From: JAJPJE01 sp963848375
GTDB taxonomy: Bacteria; Acidobacteriota; Terriglobia; Terriglobales; Acidobacteriaceae
Direction: 5' to 3'
Length of the DNA stretch: 64,000 nucleotides
Assembly: GCA_963848375.1 (NCBI GenBank)
Contig: CAWKDK010000001.1
Coordinates: forward strand, 62,001-126,000
In this document: positions 1-8,860 of the stretch, piece by piece
Layout of the letters: each line of letters starts with the position of its first letter
Position numbering within the stretch: position 1 is the stretch's first letter
Translations under genes and position numbers: made by a program
Notes under the pieces: model-generated
What the model was told of the DNA's origin: nothing
Seen by the model: the letters and a program-made list of their open reading frames with translations, nothing else
Database searches by the model: none

Positions 1-1244
1 ATGATGAGGTTGAGGATCAGCGCCAGATCAGCATTGATACCCGATCCGCGATAGTAGATCAGCATGAACACCAGCACGGCGAGCAAGCCAATAAGGGCCG
101 CGGTCACGCCGTGACGGATCGAATCGGCACCGAGCGACGGACCGACGGTGCGCTCTTCAAGGTAGCGGATGCCCGCAGGCAGCGCGCCGGAGCGCAGGAT
201 CATGGCCAAGTCTTTGGACTGCTGCTCGGAGAAGGCACCGGTGATGCGGCCTTCGTCGTGAATCTGCTCCTGAATGGTCGCGACTTCCTGAACTTTGTTG
301 TCGAGAACCACGGCAAGCTGATCGTTGACGTGCGAGCCCGTAAAGGCGGCGAAACGGCGTCCGCCTTCGCCAGTCAGCAGGAAGCGAACGGCCGGGCGCT
401 GATTCTCATCGCGTGTGGGTTGAGCGTCGCGCAGATCGCTGCCGGTTACGGCAGAGGCGCGGCTGACCAGATAGTACGTGTCGGCCGGCGTGCTGGCATC
501 AGAGCCACGAACACCGATATTGCGCCCCTTAAGCAGAACTGCGTCTGGGGGAAGAACTCCGCCATGCGCCTGCAGAGCTTCCTGCTCGCTGGCGTAAGGG
601 CCACCCAGCGATTGCCGGATTTCCAGCATCGCGGTGGACTGCATGATCTCTTTCACGCGGGCCGGATCGTCGACACCGGGCAGCTGGACGAGAATCTGAT
701 ATTGGCCGAGACCATGCTCCTCAATGACGGGCTCGCTGACACCGAGCTGGTCAATACGATTGCGGATGGTTTCGATGGCCTGAGCGACCGCGCGATTCTT
801 GAGGTCGGTAAGCGCAGAGGGCTTCATCGACAGCACCCAGGAATTGTCGGGGCCGGAGCTCGGCACGTAGTCGGGTAGACGTTCTTCGACTACGCGGCGG
901 AGTTCGCTGCTCGACTCGGGCGGAACTCCTTTGATCTGGACGCGATCGGGCGCGTTCTGCGGATCAGGCTTGCTGATCTCAGCATAGGCGACGTTGCTGT
1001 CCTTCAGATCCTGCTTGAGGCGTTCAACGGCATGATCGGAATCAGCATTAACGGCATCATTGACCATCACCTGAAGAATCAGGTGAGTGCCGCCCTTGAG
1101 ATCAAGGCCGAGGTGAATGCGACTTTGCAGGCTGGCGAGAAGGCCGGAACCGGACAGGCTCTGCGGTATCCCAAAGATACCGAAGAGAAATACCACCATG
1201 ACTGCGACGATGAAGACGGTTTTCCAGAGAAGGTTCTTTTTCAT
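1..1244 (-). CDS. secD: SecD, protein translocase subunit (partial, C-terminus beyond window)
   Basis: Inner-membrane subunit that, with SecF and YajC, uses the proton gradient to help pull preproteins through SecYEG. About 414 codons are present. A basic N-terminus (MKKN) leads into a membrane helix, then the SecD signature 'LGLDLKGGTHL', the large periplasmic region, and the beginning of the C-terminal transmembrane bundle ('VLVFMLIYYR') before the gene runs off the left edge. The frame is open throughout. ATG at 1244 follows yajC by 57 bases on the same strand, and tgt lies upstream, giving the common tgt-yajC-secD order. secF may follow outside the window. The identity is secure. Confidence 0.95.
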   Translation of the reverse strand, partial: MKKNLLWKTVFIVAVMVVFLFGIFGIPQSLSGSGLLASLQSRIHLGLDLKGGTHLILQVMVNDAVNADSDHAVERLKQDLKDSNVAYAEISKPDPQNAPDRVQIKGVPPESSSELRRVVEERLPDYVPSSGPDNSWVLSMKPSALTDLKNRAVAQAIETIRNRIDQLGVSEPVIEEHGLGQYQILVQLPGVDDPARVKEIMQSTAMLEIRQSLGGPYASEQEALQAHGGVLPPDAVLLKGRNIGVRGSDASTPADTYYLVSRASAVTGSDLRDAQPTRDENQRPAVRFLLTGEGGRRFAAFTGSHVNDQLAVVLDNKVQEVATIQEQIHDEGRITGAFSEQQSKDLAMILRSGALPAGIRYLEERTVGPSLGADSIRHGVTAALIGLLAVLVFMLIYYRGSGINADLALILNLI

Positions 1245-1301
1245 GGTAACGACAACTGCTATTCCTAATTCAAATTCCCGCAACGAACACGGGACGGCGC
1301 G

Positions 1302-1631
1302 CTAGGTCTTAGCTACTTCTTCTCCCGTGGTGACGGCAACAATGGCGCTGCGGGCAACTTCGAGGCGAATATTATCGGGCGGCACACGAAGATGAACATT
1401 ATCGTCGCGCAAGGCCACGATAGTGCCGCGAACGCCACCACTGGTAGTGACGCGGTCGCCGGTCTTTAATTGTCCCAGCATTTCCTTCCACTGCTTCTGC
1501 TTGCGTTGCTGCGGGAGAATCAACAGGAAATAAAAAATGGCGAAGATCAGGATCAGCGGAGCCCAGGCGAGATAACCGGCGCCTCCGCCTGCTGACTGCA
1601 GAAAAGCACCTGCCAATGAGAGCGCGTGCAT
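1302..1631 (-). CDS. yajC: YajC, preprotein translocase accessory subunit
   Basis: Small membrane partner of SecDF. One N-terminal transmembrane helix ('LILIFAIFYFLLILP') is followed by a basic stretch (QQRKQKQWKE) and a compact soluble domain with the family pattern 'GDRVTTSGGVRGTIVAL'. The start chosen is the second of two close ATGs (1637 and 1631): a GGAAG ribosome site ends seven bases before 1631 but only one base before 1637, and upstream in-frame codons look untranslated. About 109 residues, normal for the family. It lies between tgt and secD on the same strand. Confidence 0.93.
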   Translation of the reverse strand: MHALSLAGAFLQSAGGGAGYLAWAPLILIFAIFYFLLILPQQRKQKQWKEMLGQLKTGDRVTTSGGVRGTIVALRDDNVHLRVPPDNIRLEVARSAIVAVTTGEEVAKT

Positions 1632-1787
1632 GTTCATTCTTCCGTAACTGCCCGTCCAGCGCACGTTTCCGATGGCCAGACAGGTCCGGTCTTACTCCGT
1701 TCTTAATTGTACCTGCGGGAACTGATTGGCACTGCCGACCAGCTTTCCTATCCTGCGGGAGCTGGGGCCTACCTTTAGGTCTTCCCT

Positions 1788-3035
1788 TTAGGTATGAGCA
1801 GGGGAGTTCAAACCGCGGGCCCGCACACCAGAAAGAAACCTGGAGAATTCCCCAAGTTGAATAGCATGACGCACGGCTTTCATGGTGTCAAGGTAGAAGG
1901 CCACATTGTGAATGGTATTCAGGACTTGTGCCAGCAATTCACCTGAGGAGTACAAATGGCGCAGGTAAGCACGCGAATATCGGGCGCAAACACGGCACTT
2001 GCAATTGGGGTCGAGCGGGCTTTCGTCGAGAGCGTAACGCGAGTTCTTGATGTTCACTTTGCCCTCAGAAGTGAAGAGCAGCCCGTGACGGGCGGCACGG
2101 GTCGGGAGAACGCAGTCCATCATGTCGATGCCCATGCCGGCGTATTCGACGATCTCTTCGGGGGTGCCAACGCCCATCAGATAGCGCGGCTTTTCCTGCG
2201 GGAGATGCGGCTCAACGGCTTGAACGGTTTCGTAGGTGAGGGCGCGTGGCTCGCCAACACTAAGGCCTCCGATGGCATATCCGGGAAAATTCATACCTAC
2301 GAGACGCTCGGCGCATTCGCGGCGGAGGTCGGGATACATGCCGCCCTGGACGATGGCGAAAAGGGACTGGCTCGTTTCGACGTTTCGCGTTTCGCGTTTC
2401 GCGTAAATGCCATGGTCCCCGTCAGAGTTGCCAACATGGCCTTTTCCTGAAACGTGAAACATGGAACGCGAAACGCCGTTGGCCCAGGGGACTTCGTGCT
2501 TGTGGTCTTCGAAATAGCGCTGGGAACGGCCGGCCCAGCGCAGGGTCAAGTCCATCGATTGCTTGGCACGGGAGCGATCGGCGGGATGCTCGGTGCACTC
2601 GTCGAAGGCCATGATGATGTCGGCGCCGAGGGCGATCTGGATCTCCATCGACTTCTCGGGCGTAAAGACGTGGGAAGAGCCGTCGAGGTGCGAGCGAAAT
2701 GACACGCCTTCTTCGCTGATCTTGCGGAGTTCGCTGAGGCTGAAGACCTGGAATCCACCAGAGTCGGTGAGCATGGAGCGATCCCACGACATGAAGCGGT
2801 GGAGTCCGCCAAGCTTGCGGATGTTCTCGTGACCAGGGCGCAGATAGAGATGGTAAGTGTTGCCGAGAATGATTTCGGCGCCCAGTTCTTCGAGGATGTC
2901 CTGAGGAACGGCCTTCACTGTGGCGACGGTGCCAACGGGCATGAAGACCGGCGTTTCGATCTCGCCATGCGGGGTGATGATGCGTCCGGCGCGAGCGCGG
3001 CCATCGCGGGCTTCGACGGTGAAGGAGAGGGACAC
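1788..3035 (-). CDS. tgt: Queuine/preQ1 tRNA-guanine transglycosylase with in-frame repeat insertion
   Basis: Exchanges guanine-34 in GUN-anticodon tRNAs for preQ1 in queuosine synthesis. Visible: substrate loop 'DSGGFQVFSL', 'AFDECTEHP', 'FAIVQGG', the nucleophile motif 'GIDMMDCVLPTR', and the zinc site CKCRVC with a downstream His. About 415 residues against roughly 370-385 usual. The excess is about 30 residues inserted after 'EVPWANG', encoded by a GTTTCGCG-type inverted repeat (2372-2476). GTG at 3035 puts the N-terminus where the family begins; an in-frame GTG at 3068 would lie inside an intergenic repeat. The preQ0 genes queD-E-C lie 14 kb away. Confidence 0.93.
   Translation of the reverse strand: MSLSFTVEARDGRARAGRIITPHGEIETPVFMPVGTVATVKAVPQDILEELGAEIILGNTYHLYLRPGHENIRKLGGLHRFMSWDRSMLTDSGGFQVFSLSELRKISEEGVSFRSHLDGSSHVFTPEKSMEIQIALGADIIMAFDECTEHPADRSRAKQSMDLTLRWAGRSQRYFEDHKHEVPWANGVSRSMFHVSGKGHVGNSDGDHGIYAKRETRNVETSQSLFAIVQGGMYPDLRRECAERLVGMNFPGYAIGGLSVGEPRALTYETVQAVEPHLPQEKPRYLMGVGTPEEIVEYAGMGIDMMDCVLPTRAARHGLLFTSEGKVNIKNSRYALDESPLDPNCKCRVCARYSRAYLRHLYSSGELLAQVLNTIHNVAFYLDTMKAVRHAIQLGEFSRFLSGVRARGLNSPAHT
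2372..2476. repeat. GTTTCGCG-family inverted repeat inside tgt
   Basis: Left arm 2372-2405 is a run of 'cgtttcgcgtttcgcg' units. Right arm 2449-2476 carries the complementary 'gaaacgtgaaac' and 'gaacgcgaaac'. The same words occur between genes at 27511-27540, 53164-53181 and 57578-57610, so this looks like a dispersed intergenic repeat that landed inside tgt while keeping its frame open. Confidence 0.75.
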
Positions 3036-3062
3036 TGTTTCGATTGTATCGAATGCATTTTT

Positions 3063-3247
3063 CACCACAGGGGCACAGAGACGCAGAGAAGATCGGGAAA
3101 TCTGATAATCGGGAAACCGAAAATCTGAACCACCATCTACGACCCACGTAGTGGCGAACTCACGTGGAGCGTCGTTCGCGATTTTCGATTCTGCGGTTTT
3201 GAGATTTCCCGACTAGTTCATCTCTGTGCCTCCGTGTCTCTGTGGTG
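3063..3247. repeat. Large imperfect inverted repeat between tgt and obg
   Basis: Arms 3063-3089 ('caccacaggggcacagag...') and 3221-3247 ('...tctctgtggtg') are reverse complements over about 27 bases with few mismatches. A nested pair 'tcgggaaatct' (3093-3103) and 'agatttcccga' (3202-3212) sits inside. Related words occur in hairpins at 21954-22013 and 39057-39118. It belongs to a dispersed family of 'CACAGAG/GGACACAAAGG' hairpins and covers the shared upstream region of divergent tgt and obg. Confidence 0.75.
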
Positions 3248-3275
3248 AGACGGGCCTTTCTGTAGAATTGAAGCA

Positions 3276-4353
3276 ATGTTTATCGATGAGGCCAAAATCA
3301 AAGTAAAGGCCGGCGACGGCGGGAACGGCTGCATGGCGTTCCGGCGGGAGAAGTTTGTTCCGCGCGGCGGTCCCTCGGGCGGCGATGGTGGCCGCGGCGG
3401 CGACGTAGTGATGGAGTCCAGCGAGCGTCACAACACGCTGGTGCATTTCCGATTCAATCCCGAATACAAAGCTGAGCGCGGACGTCACGGTGAAGGTTCG
3501 CAACGTACGGGTCGCGAAGGTGTAGACGTGGTGCTGAAGGTGCCGGTGGGAACGATCGTCTATGACGAAGCTACCGGCGAGAAGGTATTCGATTTTTCGC
3601 GTCCAGATGAGCGCATGGTGATCGCGCGCGGCGGACGAGGCGGACGCGGCAACGCGAGGTTTGCGACATCGACGCATCAGGCACCGCGCGAATGCGAGCC
3701 GGGACGTCCCGGCGAAGAGCGCGTCCTGCGGATGGAGTTGAAGCTGCTGGCCGACGTGGGGCTGGTGGGATATCCGAATGTGGGCAAGTCGACGCTGATT
3801 TCGCGGATATCGGCGGCGCGTCCGAAGATTGCGGATTATCCGTTTACGACGCTGGAGCCCAACCTCGGCGTGGTCGCCGTGGGCGAAGAGCCGGAGGTGA
3901 TCAGCTTCGTGGTCGCCGATATTCCCGGACTAATTGAAGGCGCGCACACCGGCGCGGGACTGGGCACACAGTTCTTGCGGCATGTGGAGCGCACGCGATT
4001 GCTGGTGCACCTGATCGATGTGTCGGACGGCAGCGGGCGTCCGGATCCGGCGAAAGATTTTGAAGTGATCATGAATGAGCTGGTGAACTTTGGCGCCGGA
4101 CTGGAACAGAAACCGATGATCGTGGTGGCGTCGAAGATCGACGCCGTCAACAAGGACAAGCTCGCCAAGCTGAAAACGGTTCTGCAAGAGCAAGAAGCAT
4201 TCGTATGAGCTGTTCGAGATTTCAGCGGTGACCGGCGAAGGCGTCGAAGATTTGAAGTGGGCGATGGCGCGCAAAGTGGAAGAGCTGCGGCGGACGTCCG
4301 AGCCGGAACCGGATCGACTGGAAGATTTTCCGGGCGAACGGAATGCGGTGTAG
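3276..4353 (+). CDS. obg: Obg GTPase (one apparent frameshift)
   Basis: Essential GTPase linked to 50S ribosome maturation and stress signalling. Glycine-rich Obg fold at the N-terminus ('AGDGGNGCMAFRREKFV', 'GRGGRGNARFAT'), then the G domain: P-loop 'GYPNVGKST', 'DYPFTTLEPNLG', 'VADIPGLIEGA', and 'ASKID' as the NKxD equivalent. The frame closes early at 4208, but homology resumes one frame over ('ELFEISAVTGEGVEDL') to a stop at 4353. Dropping one A from AAAA at 4173-4176 gives 'LKRFCKSKKHSYELFEIS' and an intact 358-residue protein, the normal length. An essential gene is unlikely to be broken, so I read this as a sequence error. Confidence 0.93.
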
Positions 4354-4902
4354 GGCTAGGCTGCACAGCCAGTGACGCGGAGACAAGTCGCGTTCGTCAA
4401 AGACAGAGTCGCTAAACTATTCATACTGGGCGAGTCGGCTGGTACGGCGCATTCGCAGGCAGCTCACCTCGCGTGAGCACAGTCATGCGCAACTCACCTT
4501 GTCTCAGCGTATCGTCAGTACTGCCATGCGAGATGCCATTCCGCTGAATCTCAAAGCAGATCGGCGGCGTTAAGTCGTGTGCAGGTCGCCGATGTGGCCG
4601 AGATCCCCGTCTACTCGCTTGCAGGGTGTGAACTCTAGTCGCCGGAACGAGCAGAGTTCACGCATCGAATTGTGCGGTGCGAAGCCCGGACAGTCGACTC
4701 GCGGATACGGCTGAATCTGCTTTATCGCAACCGAAACGTATCGCGAAGCAAGGCGGCGATCTGCATGCGCGTACCGAGTACGTAACTGCAGATCAGTCTG
4801 CGTTGAGCGATGGCGAGCCCCGGTTAGACGGCCATCGCAACTCACAGCGGCGAAAACGACTGGTAAAGCTGACACCGCGCGGGTTAGACTCGGACGGAAT
4901 TC
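4354..4902. other. 549-base region without a recognisable gene
   Basis: Between obg and the convergent BON lipoprotein gene. No frame here gives a recognisable protein, and I see no tRNA-like or terminator structure. One inverted pair, 'gcgatggc' with 'gccatcgc' around 4806-4833, could form a hairpin. It may be decayed coding sequence; nothing more can be supported. Confidence 0.5.
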
Positions 4903-5835
4903 TTATTCGGATTGATCTCCTTCTGGTGGTGCGGCTCCGGCTGGTGTGAGCGTCAGCGGAGCACTCAGTTTGAAGCTGAGCTGTGCTTCCGCAGGAAGCT
5001 CGATCTGCTTGTTGCCGGTGAAAGCACCGCCCACGAATCCAACGCCCCCGCCGAGCAACGCACCAATCGCGGCGCCTTTGCCACCACCGGCCAATCCGCC
5101 GATGAGCGCACCGCCTGCGGCGCCGCCTCCGGTGGTTGCAGCTGTCCTCTTGCCCTTACCTTTCTCGCTCAGACCCTGCATGGAAGCTTGTATCGGATAG
5201 CGTTTGCCGTGGACAGTGATGCTGGTGGCAGCAAGCTCCAGTCGAGCTTCCCCTTTGACCTTGCCCTTAGATTTGGCGTCGACGACTTTGCCGGTAACGT
5301 TTGCTCCGGCGGGGATGACTGTCTTCCCATGAGCGACGATCGGGTCCGCGAGGGTGGCGGTGAAGGGGTCGCCCGCCTGAGCAGTCTTGGAACTCAGCGG
5401 TTGAGTCAACTTAACGTCGAGTACTGTGCCTGCGGGGATCACAACCGGCTGGGGCTTAGGCTTTTCCGCGGGAGGAGGCGGCGGAGCTTGAGTCGGCGCA
5501 GGTGCAGCAGCGACCGGAGCGGCGGCGGTCTCGGCGGCAGACGGAGCTGCAGCCTGCTGAACGGCAATTTCGTCGTCGACAGCCGATACGCCTGGCTCGG
5601 CTTTGGCGATCTGCTCGGCTTTAGGCCGTGCAGCAGGATTTGTGGCTTGTCCGTTCAGCGTGACCTGACCGTTCTTCGAGACTACGGTGATATTCGCGTC
5701 TTTCGTGTCGGGATCGGCGGCAAGCTTCTGCTGAATGTCCTTGGCTACTGTTTCGTCGTCGGGCTTACGTGAGCAGCCGATGGAAAGTGCCAGAAGAGTA
5801 GTAAGCAGCACAAATGCAAGTACCGGCTTGGGCAT
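4903..5835 (-). CDS. BON-domain lipoprotein with glycine-zipper region
   Basis: Predicted lipoprotein: a hydrophobic signal ends in the lipobox 'ALSIGC' with Cys21. Residues about 28-95 form a BON-like domain ('VVSKNGQVTLNGQATN', 'AKAEPGVSAVDDEIAV'), a fold associated with phospholipid or envelope binding. A Pro/Ala linker follows, then a beta-rich domain ('PAGTVLDVKLTQPLSSKTA'), then a glycine zipper ('GGLAGGGKGAAIGALLGGG') that may insert in or lie along a membrane. 310 residues. The combination recurs in acidobacterial envelope proteins; exact function is unknown. It stands alone, divergent from nadD. Confidence 0.8.
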   Translation of the reverse strand: MPKPVLAFVLLTTLLALSIGCSRKPDDETVAKDIQQKLAADPDTKDANITVVSKNGQVTLNGQATNPAARPKAEQIAKAEPGVSAVDDEIAVQQAAAPSAAETAAAPVAAAPAPTQAPPPPPAEKPKPQPVVIPAGTVLDVKLTQPLSSKTAQAGDPFTATLADPIVAHGKTVIPAGANVTGKVVDAKSKGKVKGEARLELAATSITVHGKRYPIQASMQGLSEKGKGKRTAATTGGGAAGGALIGGLAGGGKGAAIGALLGGGVGFVGGAFTGNKQIELPAEAQLSFKLSAPLTLTPAGAAPPEGDQSE

Positions 5836-6119
5836 AATTGCCTCCCGAGTTCGGGGCTCGAAACGACCTGATCAGATTCCCAGGGAGTTGCTGTGTTGCC
5901 GCCGCATGGGAACCCGTGCACGCGTCGAACCGAGACCCATGTCCTCAGAGTGATAGAAAGAGAAGCACAGCGCCGAGTTGTGCGATGTCGCCGGATTTGA
6001 CGAGATTTCGGGCTCTGCATTCTTCGCGAGTTAGGATTGGGCGCGGGCCTCTTCAAGTTCTACGTATTGTCTTTTGCACTTGAAACTGCGCACGAGCTAC
6101 GGGAAACTGATTCTTCTGA

Positions 6120-6863
6120 ATGAACGTAGCCCTGTTCGGCGGCACTTTCGATCCCATACATCGCGGACACCTCGCCGTGGCCAAAGCCGCGCAGCGGGAA
6201 TTTGGAATCAAGCAAGTCCTGTTTGTCCCCTCGTCCGCTCCGCCGCATAAGCACCCGCTCACTCCCTACATTCATCGTTATGCCATGGTGGCGCTGCAGG
6301 TGGCGGGCGAGAAGGGCATGATGCCGTCACTGCTGGAGTCGCCGGAGCAACTGGGCGAGAACGGAATGGCGTATTCGATCGACACGGTGCGGCGCGTGCG
6401 GGCAGAGTTGAAGCGGAACGACCGGCTGTTCTTTATCATTGGCATCGACGCCTTTCTGGACCTGGCGAAGTGGCGTGAGCCGGTAGCCCTGTTGCGCGAA
6501 GCTGAATTTATAGTTGCCAGCCGTCCGGGATATTCGCTCGGGGATATTGGCGATGCGCTGCCGGAGTCCTTGCGTCCGCCGGAGCCGGTGCGACGTGTAC
6601 TGCGAAAGCAGGCTGCCAAGGGAGAAGTGGTGCTGCCGGGAAGCACGATCCACTTGTTGCCGGATGTAAGCGAACGGGTTTCGGCCACACAGATAAGAAA
6701 TGCGGCGGCCAAGGGCGGAAGTCATCTGGAGAAACTGGTAGGCGCGGCAGTTGCCGACTACATCCGAAAGACAGGTCTCTATCGAACCGAGGTGGAGATC
6801 AAGCCGGAGAAACGTGGCAAAGTTGTGCCAATGGCATTGCCGAAGCGGCAACAATCGTTATAG
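6120..6863 (+). CDS. nadD: Nicotinate-nucleotide adenylyltransferase
   Basis: Transfers AMP from ATP to nicotinate mononucleotide to make deamido-NAD, the shared late step of NAD synthesis. The nucleotidyltransferase motif 'GGTFDPIHRGHL' lies at the very N-terminus and the second signature 'VSATQIRNAA' near residue 190. 247 residues, slightly long because of a basic C-terminal tail. It heads a same-strand run with rsfS 29 bases downstream, an association found in many bacteria. A nadC gene for an earlier step is present at 36.1 kb. Confidence 0.95.
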   Translation: MNVALFGGTFDPIHRGHLAVAKAAQREFGIKQVLFVPSSAPPHKHPLTPYIHRYAMVALQVAGEKGMMPSLLESPEQLGENGMAYSIDTVRRVRAELKRNDRLFFIIGIDAFLDLAKWREPVALLREAEFIVASRPGYSLGDIGDALPESLRPPEPVRRVLRKQAAKGEVVLPGSTIHLLPDVSERVSATQIRNAAAKGGSHLEKLVGAAVADYIRKTGLYRTEVEIKPEKRGKVVPMALPKRQQSL

Positions 6864-6892
6864 AAGCATTGAATCCCGTTAGATGAGGTCGA

Positions 6893-7357
6893 ATGGCCAG
6901 GAAAATCGATAACAGCCGAGTCCAGGTACTGGAAGCGGTCCACGCGTGCGAAGACAAAAAAGCGGAAGACTTAGCGATTCTTGAGCTGGATAAAGCATCC
7001 GGCGCCTTCACAGATTTTTTTGTCATCTGCTCTGGTAGCAACCCGAGGCAAGTTCAAGCCATCTCGGATGAGGTAGAGCAGAGACTCAGTCGTGCTGGGG
7101 AACGGCCGGCGAACGTTGAAGGTTATAACCAGGCGGAGTGGGTACTGCTCGATTACGTCGATTTTGTAGTTCACGTGTTTTCCCAGAAAGCACGGGACTT
7201 CTATAATCTGGAGCGGCTTTGGAAGTCTGCAAAACGGTTCCAGCCGTCGGAATTCGCGAGCTCGAGCAGCAAAAAGGCAACGGCCAAGCGACCGAGCAGT
7301 TCACGGTCGAAGCCCCCGTCCAGCAAGGGCGCCCGACCGCGAACGCGCAAAACTTAG
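6893..7357 (+). CDS. rsfS: Ribosomal silencing factor RsfS (Iojap family)
   Basis: Binds ribosomal protein L14 and blocks joining of the 30S and 50S subunits when nutrients are scarce. The Iojap/RsfS domain spans residues about 5-115, with 'FTDFFVICSGSNPRQVQAI', 'EGYNQAEWVLLDY' and 'VHVFSQKARDFYNLERLW'. A Ser/Lys/Arg-rich tail of about 35 residues (SSSSKKATAKRPSSS) extends beyond the usual end. An AGG ribosome site precedes the ATG. It lies in the common nadD-rsfS-rlmH neighbourhood, here interrupted by a regulator-like gene. Confidence 0.93.
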   Translation: MARKIDNSRVQVLEAVHACEDKKAEDLAILELDKASGAFTDFFVICSGSNPRQVQAISDEVEQRLSRAGERPANVEGYNQAEWVLLDYVDFVVHVFSQKARDFYNLERLWKSAKRFQPSEFASSSSKKATAKRPSSSRSKPPSSKGARPRTRKT

Positions 7358-7395
7358 TCACCAACCCTTCCCCAGCGCTGTATGTCTGCGGCGGC

Positions 7396-8322
7396 ATGCG
7401 CGATGCGGTGCTGGCCTCGTGGATCGCGGAAGATCCGACCTCGAAACAGTTGTTGAGCGACGTGCAACGGATCGCGCCGACGTCGGCTACGGTGCTGATC
7501 CGCGGCGAAGGCGGCACCGGCAAAAAATTGCTGGCGCTGCTGCTGCATTCGCTGAGTTCGCGCGCGACACGTCCGATCGTTCATATCGACTGCGCCAACC
7601 TCGGTCAGACATTTCTCGAGACCGAACTCTTTGGATGCGAGGCCGGCGCGATTCCCGGTCTTGCTGGACCCAAGCCCGGCCAGTTGGAGCTGGCGGGAAG
7701 CGGGACAGTCGTGCTGAACGAGGTGGCCGCCCTGAGCCTGCCTTTGCAGGCGAAGCTGCTGCGCGCGATTGAGGATCAGCGGACCGAACGGGTCGGCGGC
7801 AATCGCAGCGTGGAAGTGAAGGCGACGATCATCGCGCTGACGAGCGTGGATTTGGAGCAGGCGATGGCGCGGCATGCGCTGCGCAAGGATCTGTATTACC
7901 GGCTGAACGTAGTGCCGATTACGATCCGCCCGCTGCGGGAGCGATCTCAGGACGTCACCGCGTTGATCGAACATTTTCTCGGCCAGGCACTCGAGGTCCA
8001 CAAACAGCCTCGCATGAAGTTCACGCAGGATACGCTCGCGGCGCTGGCCGAGTATGACTATCCGGGAAACGTTCGCGAATTGCGGCAGATCGTAGAACGA
8101 GCCGTTCTGTCGGCGACTCCGCCGGAGATCCAATTGGACGACCTGCCGTGGTATTTGCGTCATGCCAATGGAGCTCCGCAGATGTCGCTGGAAGAATTGG
8201 AGCGGCATCACATCGTGCGCGTACTGGAACATACGCGCGGCAAGAAAACACAGGCAGCGCGGATATTGGGAATCAGCCGGAAGACGCTGCTGGAGAAACG
8301 CAAGCGGTATAACTTGGGGTAG
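7396..8322 (+). CDS. Sigma54-activator-like AAA+ protein with degenerate catalytic motifs
   Basis: AAA+ domain of the NtrC class plus a C-terminal Fis-type helix-turn-helix ('KTQAARILGISRKTLLEKRKR'). Walker A is intact ('GEGGTGKK') and the arginine-finger region is present ('LRKDLYYRLNV'). The sigma54-contact loop, normally GAFTGA, reads 'GAIPGL'. The Walker B aspartate is Asn ('VVLNEV'). The sensor I motif reads 'ALTS'. It may therefore hydrolyse ATP poorly and act without sigma54. The start is uncertain: the frame extends upstream into rsfS to 7219, but ATG 7396 begins just before recognisable sequence. It sits between rsfS and rlmH. Confidence 0.8.
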   Translation: MRDAVLASWIAEDPTSKQLLSDVQRIAPTSATVLIRGEGGTGKKLLALLLHSLSSRATRPIVHIDCANLGQTFLETELFGCEAGAIPGLAGPKPGQLELAGSGTVVLNEVAALSLPLQAKLLRAIEDQRTERVGGNRSVEVKATIIALTSVDLEQAMARHALRKDLYYRLNVVPITIRPLRERSQDVTALIEHFLGQALEVHKQPRMKFTQDTLAALAEYDYPGNVRELRQIVERAVLSATPPEIQLDDLPWYLRHANGAPQMSLEELERHHIVRVLEHTRGKKTQAARILGISRKTLLEKRKRYNLG

Positions 8323-8330
8323 TTTGGGGG

Positions 8331-8370
8331 CACCCACCCGTTCGCTTCGCGACGGGTGGGGCACCCACCC
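8331..8370. repeat. GGGTGGGGCACCC-type palindromic repeat
   Basis: Stem CCCACCCG (8333-8340) pairs with CGGGTGGG (8353-8360), with an inner TCGC/GCGA pair, and is followed by 'gcacccaccc'. The same word 'gggtggggcaccca' recurs in a hairpin at 37035-37074. It lies between the regulator-like gene and rlmH and is probably a dispersed REP-like element; it may also weaken read-through. Confidence 0.65.
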
Positions 8371-8390
8371 ATTTCCGATACACTGGTCGC

Positions 8391-8828
8391 GTGAAACTGC
8401 GCGTTGCTTGGATCGGCAAGACCAAAGAGCCTGCGTACCAGGCACTCACCAACGAATATCTAAAGCGGATTTCTCGCTACAATCCGATCGAACCGCAGGA
8501 ATTTCCTAACGAAGCGGCACTGCTCAGGTGGCTCGAGAAGAGTGTGCCAAAGCCATTTCTCGTGTTGCTCGACTCTCGTGGAAAACAGGTCTCGTCGGAG
8601 GAACTGGCAGCATTCATCAGGGACCATCAGGATCGTGGAACGTCACAGATGATGTTTGCGATTGGTCCGGCGGATGGCTTCAGCGAAGAGGCGATGCGAT
8701 TGGCGGGAATCAAGCTATCGCTCGGAAAGATGACGCTGGCCCATGAGTTGGCGCGAGTGGTGATGCTGGAACAGATCTATCGCGCGTACACCATCCTGAA
8801 GGGACATCCGTACCACCTGGGCCACTGA
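8391..8828 (+). CDS. rlmH: 23S rRNA pseudouridine-1915 N3-methyltransferase
   Basis: SPOUT-class methyltransferase that modifies pseudouridine 1915 in helix 69 of 23S rRNA using SAM. Begins at GTG with the typical 'LRVAWIGKTKEPAY'. The knotted SAM site reads 'FAIGPADGFSEE', and the conserved tail is 'LAHELARVVMLEQIYRAYTI' ending 'HPYHLGH'. 145 residues, normal for the family. Last plus-strand gene of the nadD-rsfS-rlmH neighbourhood; a terminator hairpin follows. Confidence 0.95.
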   Translation: MKLRVAWIGKTKEPAYQALTNEYLKRISRYNPIEPQEFPNEAALLRWLEKSVPKPFLVLLDSRGKQVSSEELAAFIRDHQDRGTSQMMFAIGPADGFSEEAMRLAGIKLSLGKMTLAHELARVVMLEQIYRAYTILKGHPYHLGH

Positions 8829-8860
8829 GGTCCAGACCAAGTCGCAATTCAAAAGAAAAA

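Noticed and set aside
111..878. Long plus-strand open frame opposite secD
   Set aside because: It is a shadow: the minus strand encodes SecD with clear motifs, and the plus-strand product matches nothing. The same applies to long antisense frames opposite tgt, valS, der, the helicase and the response regulator.
4187..4208. TGA ending the first obg frame as a possible selenocysteine codon
   Set aside because: Homology does not continue in that frame after TGA; it resumes one base over ('ELFEISAVTGEG'), and removing one A at 4173-4176 explains it.
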